Origin: Mesorhizobium escarrei
GTDB taxonomy: Bacteria; Pseudomonadota; Alphaproteobacteria; Rhizobiales; Rhizobiaceae
Assembly: GCF_935825525.1 (NCBI RefSeq)
Contig: NZ_CAKXZT010000132.1
Coordinates: 64,564 to 128,563, forward strand
Length of the DNA: 64,000 nt
Reading direction: 5' to 3'
Under the pieces are notes generated by a model, which made no database searches, was not told where the DNA came from, and was given only the letters and a program-made list of their open reading frames with translations. Shown here in pieces: positions 42,594-52,678 of this stretch (position 1 is the stretch's first letter; the number at the start of each line of letters is the position of its first letter). The translations under genes were made by a program, and so were the position numbers.

Positions 42594-43424
42594 TTACTTG
42601 GTGTAAACAGGTTCGGGTTCGTAGGCGATCGGCTCCGGCTGGACGCAGTCCGAGTTGCCGAACTGGTAGCGCAGGCCGCCGCGCACTTCGTGCACATTGA
42701 TACCCTTGTCATGGCCGGGACCGACATCGCTGGCGAAGTCGAACATCTTGCCGCCCTCGATATGGCTGAAGCGGTAACCGAGATCGAGCTTGACGCGATC
42801 GGTCAGGCAGTAGGAGGCGCCCGCCATGGCCGCATAGGCAAAACGCCAGCCCTTGCCGCCATTGTGGGAGAATTCGCCGTCTTCAATGGTGTTGTGGAGC
42901 TTATCCCACTTGACCCAGGCGCCGCCGATGCCGGCGCCGACATAAGGCGTGATGCCGTGCCAGGTGCCGATATCGACATAAGCATTGGCGAGCAGCAGCA
43001 GCGCCGAATAAGACGACCTGTCGGTCGAAGTACAGGGATCTCCATCGAGGCAGATGCCGGTCGTCGAGCCGCGGAAATCGGATTTGCTCATCCAGTCCAC
43101 GGTCAGGTCGGTGCGGAAATGCCGGTTGATCTGGTAGCCGACGCCGGCGCCGGCCGAGAAGGCGCCGTCCAGCTTGCCGTTGTCAAAGCGGCCGGTGCCT
43201 GGATCCACCCCGTAGGTGATGTAGTCGCCGCCGCGAAACTTCGACCAGTGATAGTCGATGTCGCCGCGAATGTACCAGCCGCCATATTCGACCGGCTGCT
43301 CGTAGACGGGCGGCGGCGGGGCCGGCTCGACCACAGGCGACTCGACGAAGTCGGCGGCGAACACTGGTCCGGCCACGCCGGCGAGCAGCGCGGCAAAGAG
43401 AGCCATTCTTGCTGTATTGAACAT
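42594..43424 (-). CDS. Outer-membrane beta-barrel protein (Omp25/RopB-like)
   Basis: Predicted barrel of about 276 residues, related to its downstream neighbour. The signal peptide is MALFAALLAGVAGPVFA. A proline-rich start (VVEPAPPPPVYEQP) follows, then the barrel opening GGWYIRGDIDYHWSKF. The C-terminal sequence EVRGGLRYQFGN is followed by an extra tail QPEPIAYEPEPVYTK after the last strand, where a terminal aromatic is expected. The tail is unusual and may matter for assembly. The ATG at 43424 follows AGGGGTG and is preferred over a GTG at 43433. A perfect CtrA-type site lies about 82 bp upstream. Confidence 0.88.
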   Translation of the reverse strand: MFNTARMALFAALLAGVAGPVFAADFVESPVVEPAPPPPVYEQPVEYGGWYIRGDIDYHWSKFRGGDYITYGVDPGTGRFDNGKLDGAFSAGAGVGYQINRHFRTDLTVDWMSKSDFRGSTTGICLDGDPCTSTDRSSYSALLLLANAYVDIGTWHGITPYVGAGIGGAWVKWDKLHNTIEDGEFSHNGGKGWRFAYAAMAGASYCLTDRVKLDLGYRFSHIEGGKMFDFASDVGPGHDKGINVHEVRGGLRYQFGNSDCVQPEPIAYEPEPVYTK

Positions 43425-43505
43425 GCTTGTCACCCCTGAGAACCCTCGGCACAGCGAACGCGTCCGAATCTGATTGGCTTCAGTCGTGGATAATGAATTG
43501 GAAAA

Positions 43506-43523
43506 GTTAAGGGGCGTTTAACC
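43506..43523. promoter_or_regulatory. CtrA-binding site candidate, TTAA-N7-TTAAC in both directions
   Basis: TTAA (43507-43510), 7 bp, TTAACC (43518-43523); the minus strand also reads TTAA-N7-TTAAC. It lies about 85 bp upstream of the 42594-43424 barrel gene. Two barrel genes each with this motif at similar distance makes chance less likely. Confidence 0.72.
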
Positions 43524-43603
43524 GTATCGCTTAACCATGAATCTCTTAATCTTTCAGGATTTTCGCATCATTTCGCGGAGAATTAGGCGTGCAACCCCGC
43601 GAA

Positions 43604-43631
43604 AAAAAGCCCGCCTGAAGAGGCGGGCTTT
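43604..43631 (-). terminator. Intrinsic terminator of glmM
   Basis: AAGCCCGCC (43607-43615), 6-nt loop, GGCGGGCTT (43622-43630), followed on the minus strand by seven T. It lies about 20 bp past the glmM stop at 43653. Confidence 0.92.
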
Positions 43632-43652
43632 CAAGCTGGCAAAGCTCTGGGA

Positions 43653-45005
43653 TCAGGCGGCGCTGCGCGTTTCCGAAATGACCTCGACGATGTCGTTGAC
43701 GACGGCCTCGACCAGTTGCTGATCGTCGCCTTCCGCCATGACGCGGATGAGCGGTTCCGTGCCGGACGGCCGGATGACCAGGCGGCCGGCCTGGCCCAGG
43801 CGGTGGCGTCCATCTTCGATCGCCGCCTTGACCAGGGCTTCCTCGAGCGGCTTGCCGCCGGAAATATGAACGTTCTTCAGCAGTTGCGGCACCGGCGCGA
43901 ATTTCTTCGACAATTCGCTGACCGGCCGGTTCTGCCGTTTGATGCAGGCGAGCACCTGGAGCGCCGAGACGAGGCCGTCGCCGGTGGTGGAAAAATCGGA
44001 CAGCACGATGTGGCCCGACTGTTCGCCGCCGACATTCAGGCCGTGCGCGCGCATGTGCTCGACGACATAGCGGTCGCCGACCTTGGTGCGGTGCAACTGC
44101 AGGTTGATGTCGCCGAGGAAGCGTTCGAGGCCGAGATTGGACATCACCGTCGAGACGACGCCACCGCCGGCCAGCCGCCCGCTCTGATGCCAGGACTCGG
44201 CGATCAGCGCCATGATCTGGTCGCCATCGACGATCGCGCCATTCTCGTCGACGATAACGACGCGGTCGGCATCGCCGTCGAGCGCGATGCCGATATCGGC
44301 CCGCACTTCGTGAACCTTCTTCTGCAGGCCGGCCGGATGGGTCGAGCCGCACTCCTTGTTGATGTTGAAGCCGTTGGGCTCGACATTGATGGCGACGACC
44401 TCGGCGCCGAGTTCCCACAGCGCCTCGGGCGCCACCTTGTAGGCGGCGCCGTTAGCGCAATCAACGACGATGCGCAGGCCCGAAAGCGACATCGACCGTG
44501 GCAGCGTGCGCTTAGCAAATTCGATGTAGCGATCATGGACGCCGTCGACGCGCTTGGCGCGGCCGAGCCCGTCCGAATCCGCGAGCGCCAGGTCGATATC
44601 CTTGTCGAGCATCCCCTCGATGCGCTCCTCGATCTCGTCGGAGAGCTTGTAGCCATCGGGGCCGAACAGCTTGATGCCGTTGTCGTAGTAAGGATTGTGC
44701 GAGGCCGAGATCATCACGCCGATGTCGGCGCGCAACGAGCGCACCAGCATCGCGACGGCGGGCGTCGGAATCGGGCCGAGCAGGAACACGTCCATGCCAG
44801 CGGCGCACAGGCCCGACACCATCGCATTCTCGATCATGTAGCCGGAAAGTCTGGTGTCCTTGCCGAGCACGACGCGGTGGCGGTGGTTGCCGCGCTGGAA
44901 CGAAAGGCCGGCGGCCATGCCGACCCTCATGGCGACCTCCGCCGTCATTGGAAATCTATTGGCGCGCCCCCGAATGCCGTCCGTTCCGAAATAACTTCCT
45001 GCCAT
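43653..45005 (-). CDS. glmM: Phosphoglucosamine mutase
   Basis: Converts glucosamine-6-phosphate to glucosamine-1-phosphate for cell-wall and lipopolysaccharide precursors. The length is 450 residues. The phosphorylated serine is S102 in MISASHNPYYDNG. The magnesium loop DGDADR is in IALDGDADRVVIV, and the sugar motif GGEQSGHIV and phosphate-site RPSGTEPLIRV complete the family set. In many alphaproteobacteria it neighbours ftsH and tilS, as here on the other side of the triple-repeat gene. Confidence 0.97.
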   Translation of the reverse strand: MAGSYFGTDGIRGRANRFPMTAEVAMRVGMAAGLSFQRGNHRHRVVLGKDTRLSGYMIENAMVSGLCAAGMDVFLLGPIPTPAVAMLVRSLRADIGVMISASHNPYYDNGIKLFGPDGYKLSDEIEERIEGMLDKDIDLALADSDGLGRAKRVDGVHDRYIEFAKRTLPRSMSLSGLRIVVDCANGAAYKVAPEALWELGAEVVAINVEPNGFNINKECGSTHPAGLQKKVHEVRADIGIALDGDADRVVIVDENGAIVDGDQIMALIAESWHQSGRLAGGGVVSTVMSNLGLERFLGDINLQLHRTKVGDRYVVEHMRAHGLNVGGEQSGHIVLSDFSTTGDGLVSALQVLACIKRQNRPVSELSKKFAPVPQLLKNVHISGGKPLEEALVKAAIEDGRHRLGQAGRLVIRPSGTEPLIRVMAEGDDQQLVEAVVNDIVEVISETRSAA

Positions 45006-45521
45006 GCTAGTCAGCTTCCCGATGGTTCATTGCCGGCACGTCATGCCACACATTGGCCCGAGCCCTATCATCACAATTCATGATTATAGGGCACCAATCC
45101 TTAGAAAACTGTTGTTTTGTGTGTTTTATGTCACGTCAGTGCTGTGAATTTGCCTGCCCCCGGTTGCAGCACAGCGTTCGGGAACTACTGACCGCATCTT
45201 GATTCTTTCATGTGCCAGTCGATAGGCATTGAATTCGGAACCCATAAATCGTGTTGCTCTGGACCAGACATTCAGGTCCGCCGCACTGGCCGACCCGATC
45301 GGCCCGCCATGTCAGGCAGTTCCTGAGAGTGGACAGCTCGATGCAAGTTTTCCGTGCAAACGCGCCCGGGAAAATTGCCTGGCGAACAGGATCTGGCAAC
45401 GGGTTCATCAAAAATAACGCACTTTCCGACCGCTTTCACGCCATTTAGCCTCTGGCGCAACCATTCGTTGAGTGCTATTGCTTAATTGGTACATAACGTG
45501 AACATCAGAGGGCGAAGACAC
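45006..45521. other. glmM to triple-repeat gene divergent intergenic region
   Basis: 516 bp without a gene. It is AT-richer than its surroundings near 45090-45150 and contains the imperfect palindrome ATCACAATTCATGATTAT near 45068. Short open frames here are not supported by composition or start sites. A promoter for the downstream gene is presumably present, but none matches a known consensus well. Confidence 0.5.
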
Positions 45522-46187
45522 ATGCTCATCCATCGACTTGCCACTTTGACGGGACTTGTCGTCGCGACTTTATTCCTGGCGGCGCCCGCCAATGCGCTGA
45601 CCATGGCCGAATGCAGCACCAAGTATAACGCGGCAAAGGACGCCGGAACACTTGGCGGGCAGAACTGGAACCAGTTCCGCAAGGCAGAATGCGGCACCGT
45701 GGCCGCCGCAACCGACGTCACGCCAGCCAAGGCGGACAGCACCAGCGCTGCAACGCCCGATGCGGCCGCCGCAACGACAACCAAGGCAGCGGCGACTGCC
45801 AACGCAGGCAGCGGCCTCAGCAGGTCGGAGTGCGGCGCCAAATATCGGGCGGCCAAGACCGCCAATACGCTGAACGGCATGAAGTGGAACGACTTCCGCA
45901 TGAGCCAGTGCGGTGCCAGTGCTTTCGACGACGACACCAAGCCGGCAGCTGATCAGGCAAGCCTCACCAGCCAGCCGAAAAAGCCGACCGTCACCGCTCC
46001 CCAGGGAGTGACGTTGCCGAAGGCGATCTCGGACAAATATAGCAGCGAAACTCCGGTCAAGGCCCGCATGTACACTTGCCGCGACCAGTACCACGCCAAC
46101 AAGGGGGCCGGGACGCTGGGCGGCCTCAAGTGGATCCAGACCGGTGGCGGCTTCTACAGCTTGTGCAATGCCGCACTGAAGAGCTGA
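45522..46187 (+). CDS. Exported protein with three cysteine-bracketed repeats, function unknown
   Basis: Not recognised as a named protein. The 221 residues have a signal peptide (1-26, ending ANA) and three copies of a unit of about 28 residues. The pattern is C-x3-Y-x-A-x-K-x3-TL-x-G-x3-W-N-x-F-x5-C, at C31-C57, C104-C130 and, less conserved, C186-C215. The linkers are Ala/Thr-rich (about 58-100) and Lys/Pro-rich. Each repeat begins and ends with cysteine, suggesting one disulphide per unit and a modular periplasmic binder. The layout recalls PsiF-type repeats, but the sequence is different. ATG at 45522 is chosen over 45486 because it begins the signal peptide. A strong terminator follows. 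Confidence 0.8.
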   Translation: MLIHRLATLTGLVVATLFLAAPANALTMAECSTKYNAAKDAGTLGGQNWNQFRKAECGTVAAATDVTPAKADSTSAATPDAAAATTTKAAATANAGSGLSRSECGAKYRAAKTANTLNGMKWNDFRMSQCGASAFDDDTKPAADQASLTSQPKKPTVTAPQGVTLPKAISDKYSSETPVKARMYTCRDQYHANKGAGTLGGLKWIQTGGGFYSLCNAALKS

Positions 46188-46208
46188 TCGGCATCAACAT
46201 TCGAAGAA

Positions 46209-46240
46209 GCCCGCGAGCCGCAAGCTTCGCGGGCCTTTTT
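46209..46240 (+). terminator. Intrinsic terminator of the triple-repeat gene
   Basis: GCCCGCGA (46209-46216) and TCGCGGGC (46227-46234) with a 10-nt loop, then CTTTTT. It lies 21 bp after the stop codon. Confidence 0.9.
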
Positions 46241-46274
46241 GTTGCCGGCTGCGGACGGTCCTGCTGGCGCCGGC

Positions 46275-46515
46275 GAAGCCACTGCCAATCTCCCCTCAAG
46301 GGGGAGATGTCCGTAGAACAGCGGAAGGATCGCGGCATCATTCCAGCTTGGGTTCCTCGCCCCCACTGTGGGGGAGAGGTGGCTCGGCGAAGCCGACACG
46401 GAGAGGGGGAACGCGCCCTACGAAAGCCCCCTCTCCGGCCGCTTCGCGGCCACCTCTCCCCCGCTTCGCGGTGGGCGAGGAACCCAGACCTTGAGAGGTC
46501 GGCAGGACAGCGCGC
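46275..46515. repeat. Nested palindromic element upstream of the ftsH 3' end
   Basis: The outer pair TGGGTTCCTCGCCC (46349-46362) and GGGCGAGGAACCCA (46473-46486) is exact. The inner pair CGGAGAGGGGG (46399-46409) and CCCCCTCTCCG (46427-46437) is also exact. CAATCTCCCCTCAAGGGGGAG on the left and GGTCGGCAGGACAGCGCG on the right match motifs of the 29246-29420 element. The 480-bp gap it lies in holds no gene. Confidence 0.75.
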
Positions 46516-46615
46516 CCCTCGTAACTCAACATTTGCCGAATCCAGTTGTGGGAGCGGATGCGATGGGGGTGAAAGGCTTTCGCGCCGTGATCGGCCGTCG
46601 GGCAGCTCCTGAACA

Positions 46616-46645
46616 GAAAACGCCGCGGTCAACCGCGGCGTTTTC
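46616..46645. terminator. Bidirectional terminator between the triple-repeat gene and ftsH
   Basis: GAAAACGCCGCGGT (46616-46629) and ACCGCGGCGTTTTC (46632-46645), a 14-bp perfect stem with a 2-nt gap. It has T-runs on both strands. It lies 25 bp beyond the ftsH stop. Confidence 0.88.
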
Positions 46646-46669
46646 GAAATCAACCTCCTCAGCCGGACC

Positions 46670-48601
<1,932 letters not shown>

Positions 48602-48721
48602 TTGTCCCGTTGGCGTCCGCTGGCGGACACGCGTCGTGAGAGGAAACTTGGGTCTAACATAGGGATGGCGCCCTTCATTGCCAAGCAGAACAGCATGTCG
48701 CGGTTAAGCTTTCGCCCATGA

Positions 48722-50128
48722 TCAACCGGCAGTGTGGCCGGCGAAAGGCGTGGCAGGAAGTCGCGGTGCGCCGATCAGCGCGGCGACAGTTCCAGCCGGC
48801 GCCAGGTCGAAGGACGGCAGCAAGCGGGCAAAGGGCGCGACAACCGGGCGTACCGCCCTTCCCGGCAAGACCGGGCCGTCCTGCGCCGAACCAGAGCATT
48901 CGCCAGGACGTTCGCTTGCGCGCCACAGCACCGGCTCGGCCGCCAGAGCCGCGCGGACAAGGCTCGGCGGCGTGCCATTTCCGGCAATTGCCTGTCTTGC
49001 GGCACCAGCCGCGCCGAGCGGCGCGATCAAAAATGCACCCGGTTTGTCGCCCAATGTGATCCTTCGGCGGCCGTCCCAGAGGGCATTGTCCACGGCAGGC
49101 GCAGCCGGCGTCAGATTGCGGGTTTCGCGACGCAGGAAGATGCCGGCACGCCGTGCATCGACCACCGTCCGCGACAAAGTAGCGCAAAACGAGGCAGCCA
49201 AAAATACGGTTGTGCCAGGTCGTCCGGGCCTCAGCCGGTTGAGCAGCGCCTCGCTACGAGCCTGGTCGGGCAGAAAGGCAACGCCGCCGACAGTCGCCAG
49301 CAGGACGCGCAGCGCGTAGACGGCCGCTGCCTCGTCGCCGGCCGTCGCAAAGCCCGGATCGAGACGGACAAGGCCGGCGGCGGGCCTGCCGGCAAAGCCA
49401 CGGATCAGCGCGGCGGCGCGATGGCCAAGCTGCTCGCGCTCCACCGCAGCCCGCGCGGCCAGCGCCAACGCGTCTTCCACGCGCTGCGCACCATTGCGGT
49501 CGGCAAGCGCTGCGCGGATACGCGGCCTCTCGAAAGCCTCGTCTTCATTGGTCGGGTCTTCGGCCCAGCCGACATTGGCGCGCCGAAGGATTTCGCGCAG
49601 CACCGCACGCCGTGTGCCGAGAAGCGGCCGTGCGATCCAGATCCGCCAGTCATAGAGGGTGGCAGGCGCCATGCCGGCTAGACCTCGCCCATCGTCGCGT
49701 GCCCTATGGCTGCGCGCCTGCCGCATCAGCACGGTCTCGGCCTGGTCGTCGGCTGTGTGGCCGGTCAGGATCAGGCCAATACCTTCCGCCTGCGCCGCCT
49801 CGGCCAGCAGCCGGTAGCGTGCCTCTCGCGCGGCAGCCGGCAGGCCGGTCGACGGTTTGCGCCCGGACCAGACCAGGATGCGGTGGGCAATGCCGCGCCC
49901 GGCGCAAAACCTGGCCACGGCTTGCGCTTCCGCTGCCGCGCCCGGCCGCAGACCGTGATCGATCGTCACAGCCAGCAATTTCGTTGCCGGCGCGCTACGG
50001 TCGAGGTGATCTTTGAGGAGAAGCAGGAGGGCGGTCGAGTCGCTGCCGCCGGACACGGCCGCAACAGCGCCGCTGGTAAAGTCGATCTGCGAAAAAACCG
50101 AACGGTCAGGCTCGGTTTCGGGCGTCAA
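48722..50128 (-). CDS. tilS: tRNA(Ile)-lysidine synthetase
   Basis: Modifies C34 of tRNA-Ile(CAU) to lysidine, so that it reads AUA. The PP-loop motif SGGSDS is at 26-31, and the rest of the N-type ATPase domain follows. The 468 residues include a less conserved C-terminal domain common in this family. No in-frame ATG precedes the PP-loop; translation appears to start at TTG 50128. A palindromic repeat (50130-50167) begins 1 nt upstream of that codon, so repeat insertion may have replaced the original start region. No Shine-Dalgarno is clear. ftsH follows. Confidence 0.93.
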   Translation of the reverse strand: MTPETEPDRSVFSQIDFTSGAVAAVSGGSDSTALLLLLKDHLDRSAPATKLLAVTIDHGLRPGAAAEAQAVARFCAGRGIAHRILVWSGRKPSTGLPAAAREARYRLLAEAAQAEGIGLILTGHTADDQAETVLMRQARSHRARDDGRGLAGMAPATLYDWRIWIARPLLGTRRAVLREILRRANVGWAEDPTNEDEAFERPRIRAALADRNGAQRVEDALALAARAAVEREQLGHRAAALIRGFAGRPAAGLVRLDPGFATAGDEAAAVYALRVLLATVGGVAFLPDQARSEALLNRLRPGRPGTTVFLAASFCATLSRTVVDARRAGIFLRRETRNLTPAAPAVDNALWDGRRRITLGDKPGAFLIAPLGAAGAARQAIAGNGTPPSLVRAALAAEPVLWRASERPGECSGSAQDGPVLPGRAVRPVVAPFARLLPSFDLAPAGTVAALIGAPRLPATPFAGHTAG

Positions 50129-50129
50129 A

Positions 50130-50167
50130 GCATGTCGCCCAAAAGAGGCCCCGGGACGACGACATGC
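50130..50167. repeat. ATGCATGTCG-type palindromic repeat, short copy at the tilS start
   Basis: GCATGTCGCCCAAAAG ... CCGGGACGACGACATGC, arms GCATGTCG and CGACATGC. It fills the gap between the tilS start and the cpoB stop. Related to the elements at 37121 and 38222. Confidence 0.65.
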
Positions 50168-50177
50168 AAGAGAAAAA

Positions 50178-51275
50178 CTAACACGCCGCGAGCGCCCTCT
50201 CCTGCTTGACGCGCTCCTTGAGTGCGCCGGAAACGTTGGGGTAGCGCTTGCCGATCTCGCCGAAAGTGGCGCAGGCCACGTCGCGCTGGTTCAATCCGAC
50301 CAACGACACACCGAGCTTCAGCAGCATGTCGGGAGCCTTCTTGGCCTTCGGATAGTCCTTGCTGGCGGCGAGGAAAGTCTCGGCCGCGTCGCGGTACTTC
50401 TGCTGGCCGAGCAGCGACTCACCCAGCCAGTAATGCGCGTCCGCCGTCTTGGCGTCCTTGGGGAAGCGGGCGATGTGGTCACGAAAACCCTGTTCGGCAG
50501 TGCCGTAGTCGCCCGACAGGATGAACTGATAGGAATTGCGGTAAAGCTCCTCCGGGTCGTCGGTGGCGGGCAGCGCCGCGACCACCGTATCGTCGGACTT
50601 GCCGGCCTGGTCGCGGGCAGCCTGGTCGCCGGGGACGGTGTTCTGCGCCGGCGCATGCGCCTGCGTCTTGCCCTCGATCACATTGCCGTTCTTGTCGACG
50701 GTGATGGTGCCGAACGTCTTCGGCGGCGTGCCCGGGATCACCGCGCCGGGTTCGCCTGTCGGTGATTCGACGATGACCTCGCCGCTCTGGCCGTCGACGG
50801 GCGGTGTGCCCGCGTCGGCCGGCGCGGGAGTCGCCGGAGCCTCGGCGACGCTGCTGTCGGTGTCGGTGGTGGCGTCCGACTTCTTCTGCTCGCGTGGCTG
50901 CTGCGCGCCTTGCGAGCCGCCTTCCAGCTGCTGGAAGCGGAACTCGTTGTCTTCCTGCTGCTTGCGGATCTGCTCCTGCATCTGCAGCACCTGGAAGTTG
51001 AGCTCCTCGATCCTGCCGTTCATTTGCCGGAGCTGTTCCTGCAGCGCCGTAGAGCCGGTGCCATCCTGTGCATATTGCACCTGATCCGGTTTCTTTTTTT
51101 CACCGAAAATGCCCGGCTTTTCACCGAAAATGCCGAGCGTCGGCAGGCGGAAGGAAAAACCGCCTTTTTCTGCTGCTTGCTCGTTGCCGCTTGCCCCGGT
51201 ACCGCCAGCAAGTGCGGCGACGCTTGATACGAGCAGCAGCGCAAGCGTGCCGCTCAAGACCGATCTGAAATGCAT
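50178..51275 (-). CDS. cpoB: Cell division coordinator CpoB (YbgF), tol-pal system protein
   Basis: Periplasmic protein of 365 residues that links peptidoglycan synthesis with Tol-dependent outer-membrane constriction. It has a signal peptide (LALLLVSSVAALAGG). A coiled-coil trimerisation helix lies at about 80-120 (LQEQLRQMNGRIEELNFQVLQMQEQIRKQQEDNEF). A long disordered linker rich in Thr/Ala/Pro follows, then TPR repeats at about 245-360 (ELYRNSYQFILSGDYGTAEQGFRDHIARFPKD...). A short duplication GIFGEKPGIFGEKK precedes the coiled coil. It lies downstream of pal but is separated by a terminator, so it needs its own promoter. Confidence 0.94.
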   Translation of the reverse strand: MHFRSVLSGTLALLLVSSVAALAGGTGASGNEQAAEKGGFSFRLPTLGIFGEKPGIFGEKKKPDQVQYAQDGTGSTALQEQLRQMNGRIEELNFQVLQMQEQIRKQQEDNEFRFQQLEGGSQGAQQPREQKKSDATTDTDSSVAEAPATPAPADAGTPPVDGQSGEVIVESPTGEPGAVIPGTPPKTFGTITVDKNGNVIEGKTQAHAPAQNTVPGDQAARDQAGKSDDTVVAALPATDDPEELYRNSYQFILSGDYGTAEQGFRDHIARFPKDAKTADAHYWLGESLLGQQKYRDAAETFLAASKDYPKAKKAPDMLLKLGVSLVGLNQRDVACATFGEIGKRYPNVSGALKERVKQERALAAC

Positions 51276-51414
51276 GTGCCTCTCGCCGTGAAATTGTTTG
51301 CCTGTTGCATGCCTTCCGATCGGAGTGGACCGTCAGGCGCCTCGGTTCTTACCAAGGACGCAGGACTTCGGCCAAATTTTGTTTCAAGTCCCACATCCGG
51401 GCACCGGACACGAA

Positions 51415-51436
51415 AAAGGCGGCCGCAGCCGCCTTT
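51415..51436 (-). terminator. Intrinsic terminator of pal
   Basis: AAAGGCGGC (51415-51423), CGCA loop, GCCGCCTTT (51428-51436); the minus strand continues with TTTTTC. It lies 43 bp beyond the pal stop. Confidence 0.9.
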
Positions 51437-51478
51437 CGCACGCAGGTGTTGCATTTCTGCCGATCGGAAAATTGCCGA

Positions 51479-51985
51479 TCAGGAACCTGCGCCGCTGATC
51501 GTGGTGACGGCGCGGCGGTTCTGCGACCAGCAGGAGATGTCGTCGCAAACCGCGACCGGACGCTCCTTGCCGTAGGAAATGGTCTTCAGGCGCAGGCCGG
51601 AAACACCCCTGGCGACGAGAAAATCGCGGGTGGCGGCGGCGCGGCGGGCGCCGAGCGCCAGGTTGTATTCGCGCGTGCCGCGCTCGTCGGCATGGCCTTC
51701 GATGACGATGGCATACTGCCGATACTGGTTCAGCCATTGCGCCTGGCGCGAAAGCGTCGTCTGCGCGTCGGCGCGGATCGAGGACGAATCTGTGTCGAAG
51801 AAGATGCGGTCGCCGATGTTGACGGTAAAATCCTGGGCCGATCCGGGCGTTGCCGCCCCGGCGCCGCTGAGACCGAGATCGGCGGCGCTGTTCAGGTTCT
51901 TCTTCGAGGCGCAACCGGCGATGGCGAGCAACGCCACCAGCGCGATCATCGCCGGGTTTCTGGTAAGTGCTGCGATACGGCCCAT
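51479..51985 (-). CDS. pal: Peptidoglycan-associated lipoprotein
   Basis: Outer-membrane lipoprotein of 168 residues that anchors the envelope to the cell wall. The lipobox LLAIAGC precedes the lipidated cysteine at C25. The C-terminal OmpA-like domain contains the peptidoglycan-binding core GHADERGTREYNLALGARRA, with the conserved aspartate and arginine. The ATG at 51985 follows AAGGAGAGGCGGC. It is separated from tolB by the decayed gene at 52252, so pal here is probably transcribed from its own promoter, with a CtrA-like half-site (GGTTAACC, 52042-52049) upstream. Confidence 0.97.
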   Translation of the reverse strand: MGRIAALTRNPAMIALVALLAIAGCASKKNLNSAADLGLSGAGAATPGSAQDFTVNIGDRIFFDTDSSSIRADAQTTLSRQAQWLNQYRQYAIVIEGHADERGTREYNLALGARRAAATRDFLVARGVSGLRLKTISYGKERPVAVCDDISCWSQNRRAVTTISGAGS

Positions 51986-52204
51986 GCCGCCTCTCCTTCG
52001 CAATTCGAGTGATTTCGTTGATCGTCCAGTAACCACGTTTGGGTTAACCGGCGTTCAAGAAACACGGTTAAAATTTGGTTTCGGCTGCCGTCCGCAGCCG
52101 TTTTGCCCAAGGGGAATCCGAGGAGGCAACAATGCGCGCGGACCGTAGGCAGAAATGCGGCTGAAACGCGACCAAGCCGTGGAAAGAGTGAATTGAAGAG
52201 AGCG

Positions 52205-52243
52205 AATTGAAGAGTTGAAGAACTGAGGAACTGAGGAATTAAG
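52205..52243. repeat. GA-rich tandem octamer array, left
   Basis: Runs of units such as AATTGAAGAG, TTGAAGAAC, TGAGGAAC, TGAGGAATT. On the opposite strand it matches the array at 52624-52672, so the two form an imperfect inverted pair around the decayed gene. Confidence 0.7.
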
Positions 52244-52251
52244 GAAAGAGG

Positions 52252-52620
52252 TCACCTCAACCTCTCTCTGAGATTGACCAGCATTCCGTAGATGCGGGCA
52301 TAGGATTGCAACCACTCGTCGCGTTGCGCCTGGGTGATATACTCCAGATCGAACGCATACGAATCCGCGTCTCCACTTCACTGCATGACCCTATCGCCAT
52401 CGAAATGAATCGTGCGAATTCGGGCTTGGAGTGGGTCTGTTTGGCAAAACCCTCAGCCAAATTGGCGCAGATCGCCTTGCTGGAACGACGTAGTTGATCG
52501 GCGAGCGCGTATTGCTCCATTTTCGGAAAAGCAAGCGTGCTCTGTGCACCCCAAGGGAAACTGCATAGGCACGCTTATAGACTTCCAAATCCCTCGCGTG
52601 CTCGATGTAGGCCGCTCCTT
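52252..52620 (-). pseudogene. Decayed four-helix-bundle protein gene (23S rRNA intervening-sequence protein family)
   Basis: Three reading frames on the minus strand join into one family sequence. The first is ARDLEVYKRAYAVSLGVHRA (to about 52535). The second is MEQYALADQLRRSSKAICAN followed by LAEGFAKQTHSKPEF. The third is YAFDLEYITQAQRDEWLQSY and ARIYGMLVNLRERLR with a stop at 52252. Two single-base losses, near GCTTGCTTTTCC and ACGCGGATTCGTATG, explain the breaks, and a W codon has become R next to the second. It is flanked by GA-rich inverted arrays and splits tolB from pal. Confidence 0.88.
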
Positions 52621-52623
52621 CTC

Positions 52624-52672
52624 CATCCTTCAGTTCTTCAACTCGTCAGTTCCTCAATTCCTCAATTCCCCT
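52624..52672. repeat. GA-rich tandem octamer array, right (inverted)
   Basis: TTCAGTTCTTCAACTCG...CAGTTCCTCAATTCC...; its complement reads GGAATTGAGGAATTGAGGAAC and so on, as in the left array. It ends 6 bp before the tolB stop codon. Confidence 0.7.
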
Positions 52673-52678
52673 TCCAGC

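Noticed and set aside
52257..52520. Intact 87-residue gene on the minus strand
   Set aside because: It is only the middle part of a frameshifted four-helix-bundle gene; its last third is out of frame with the family.
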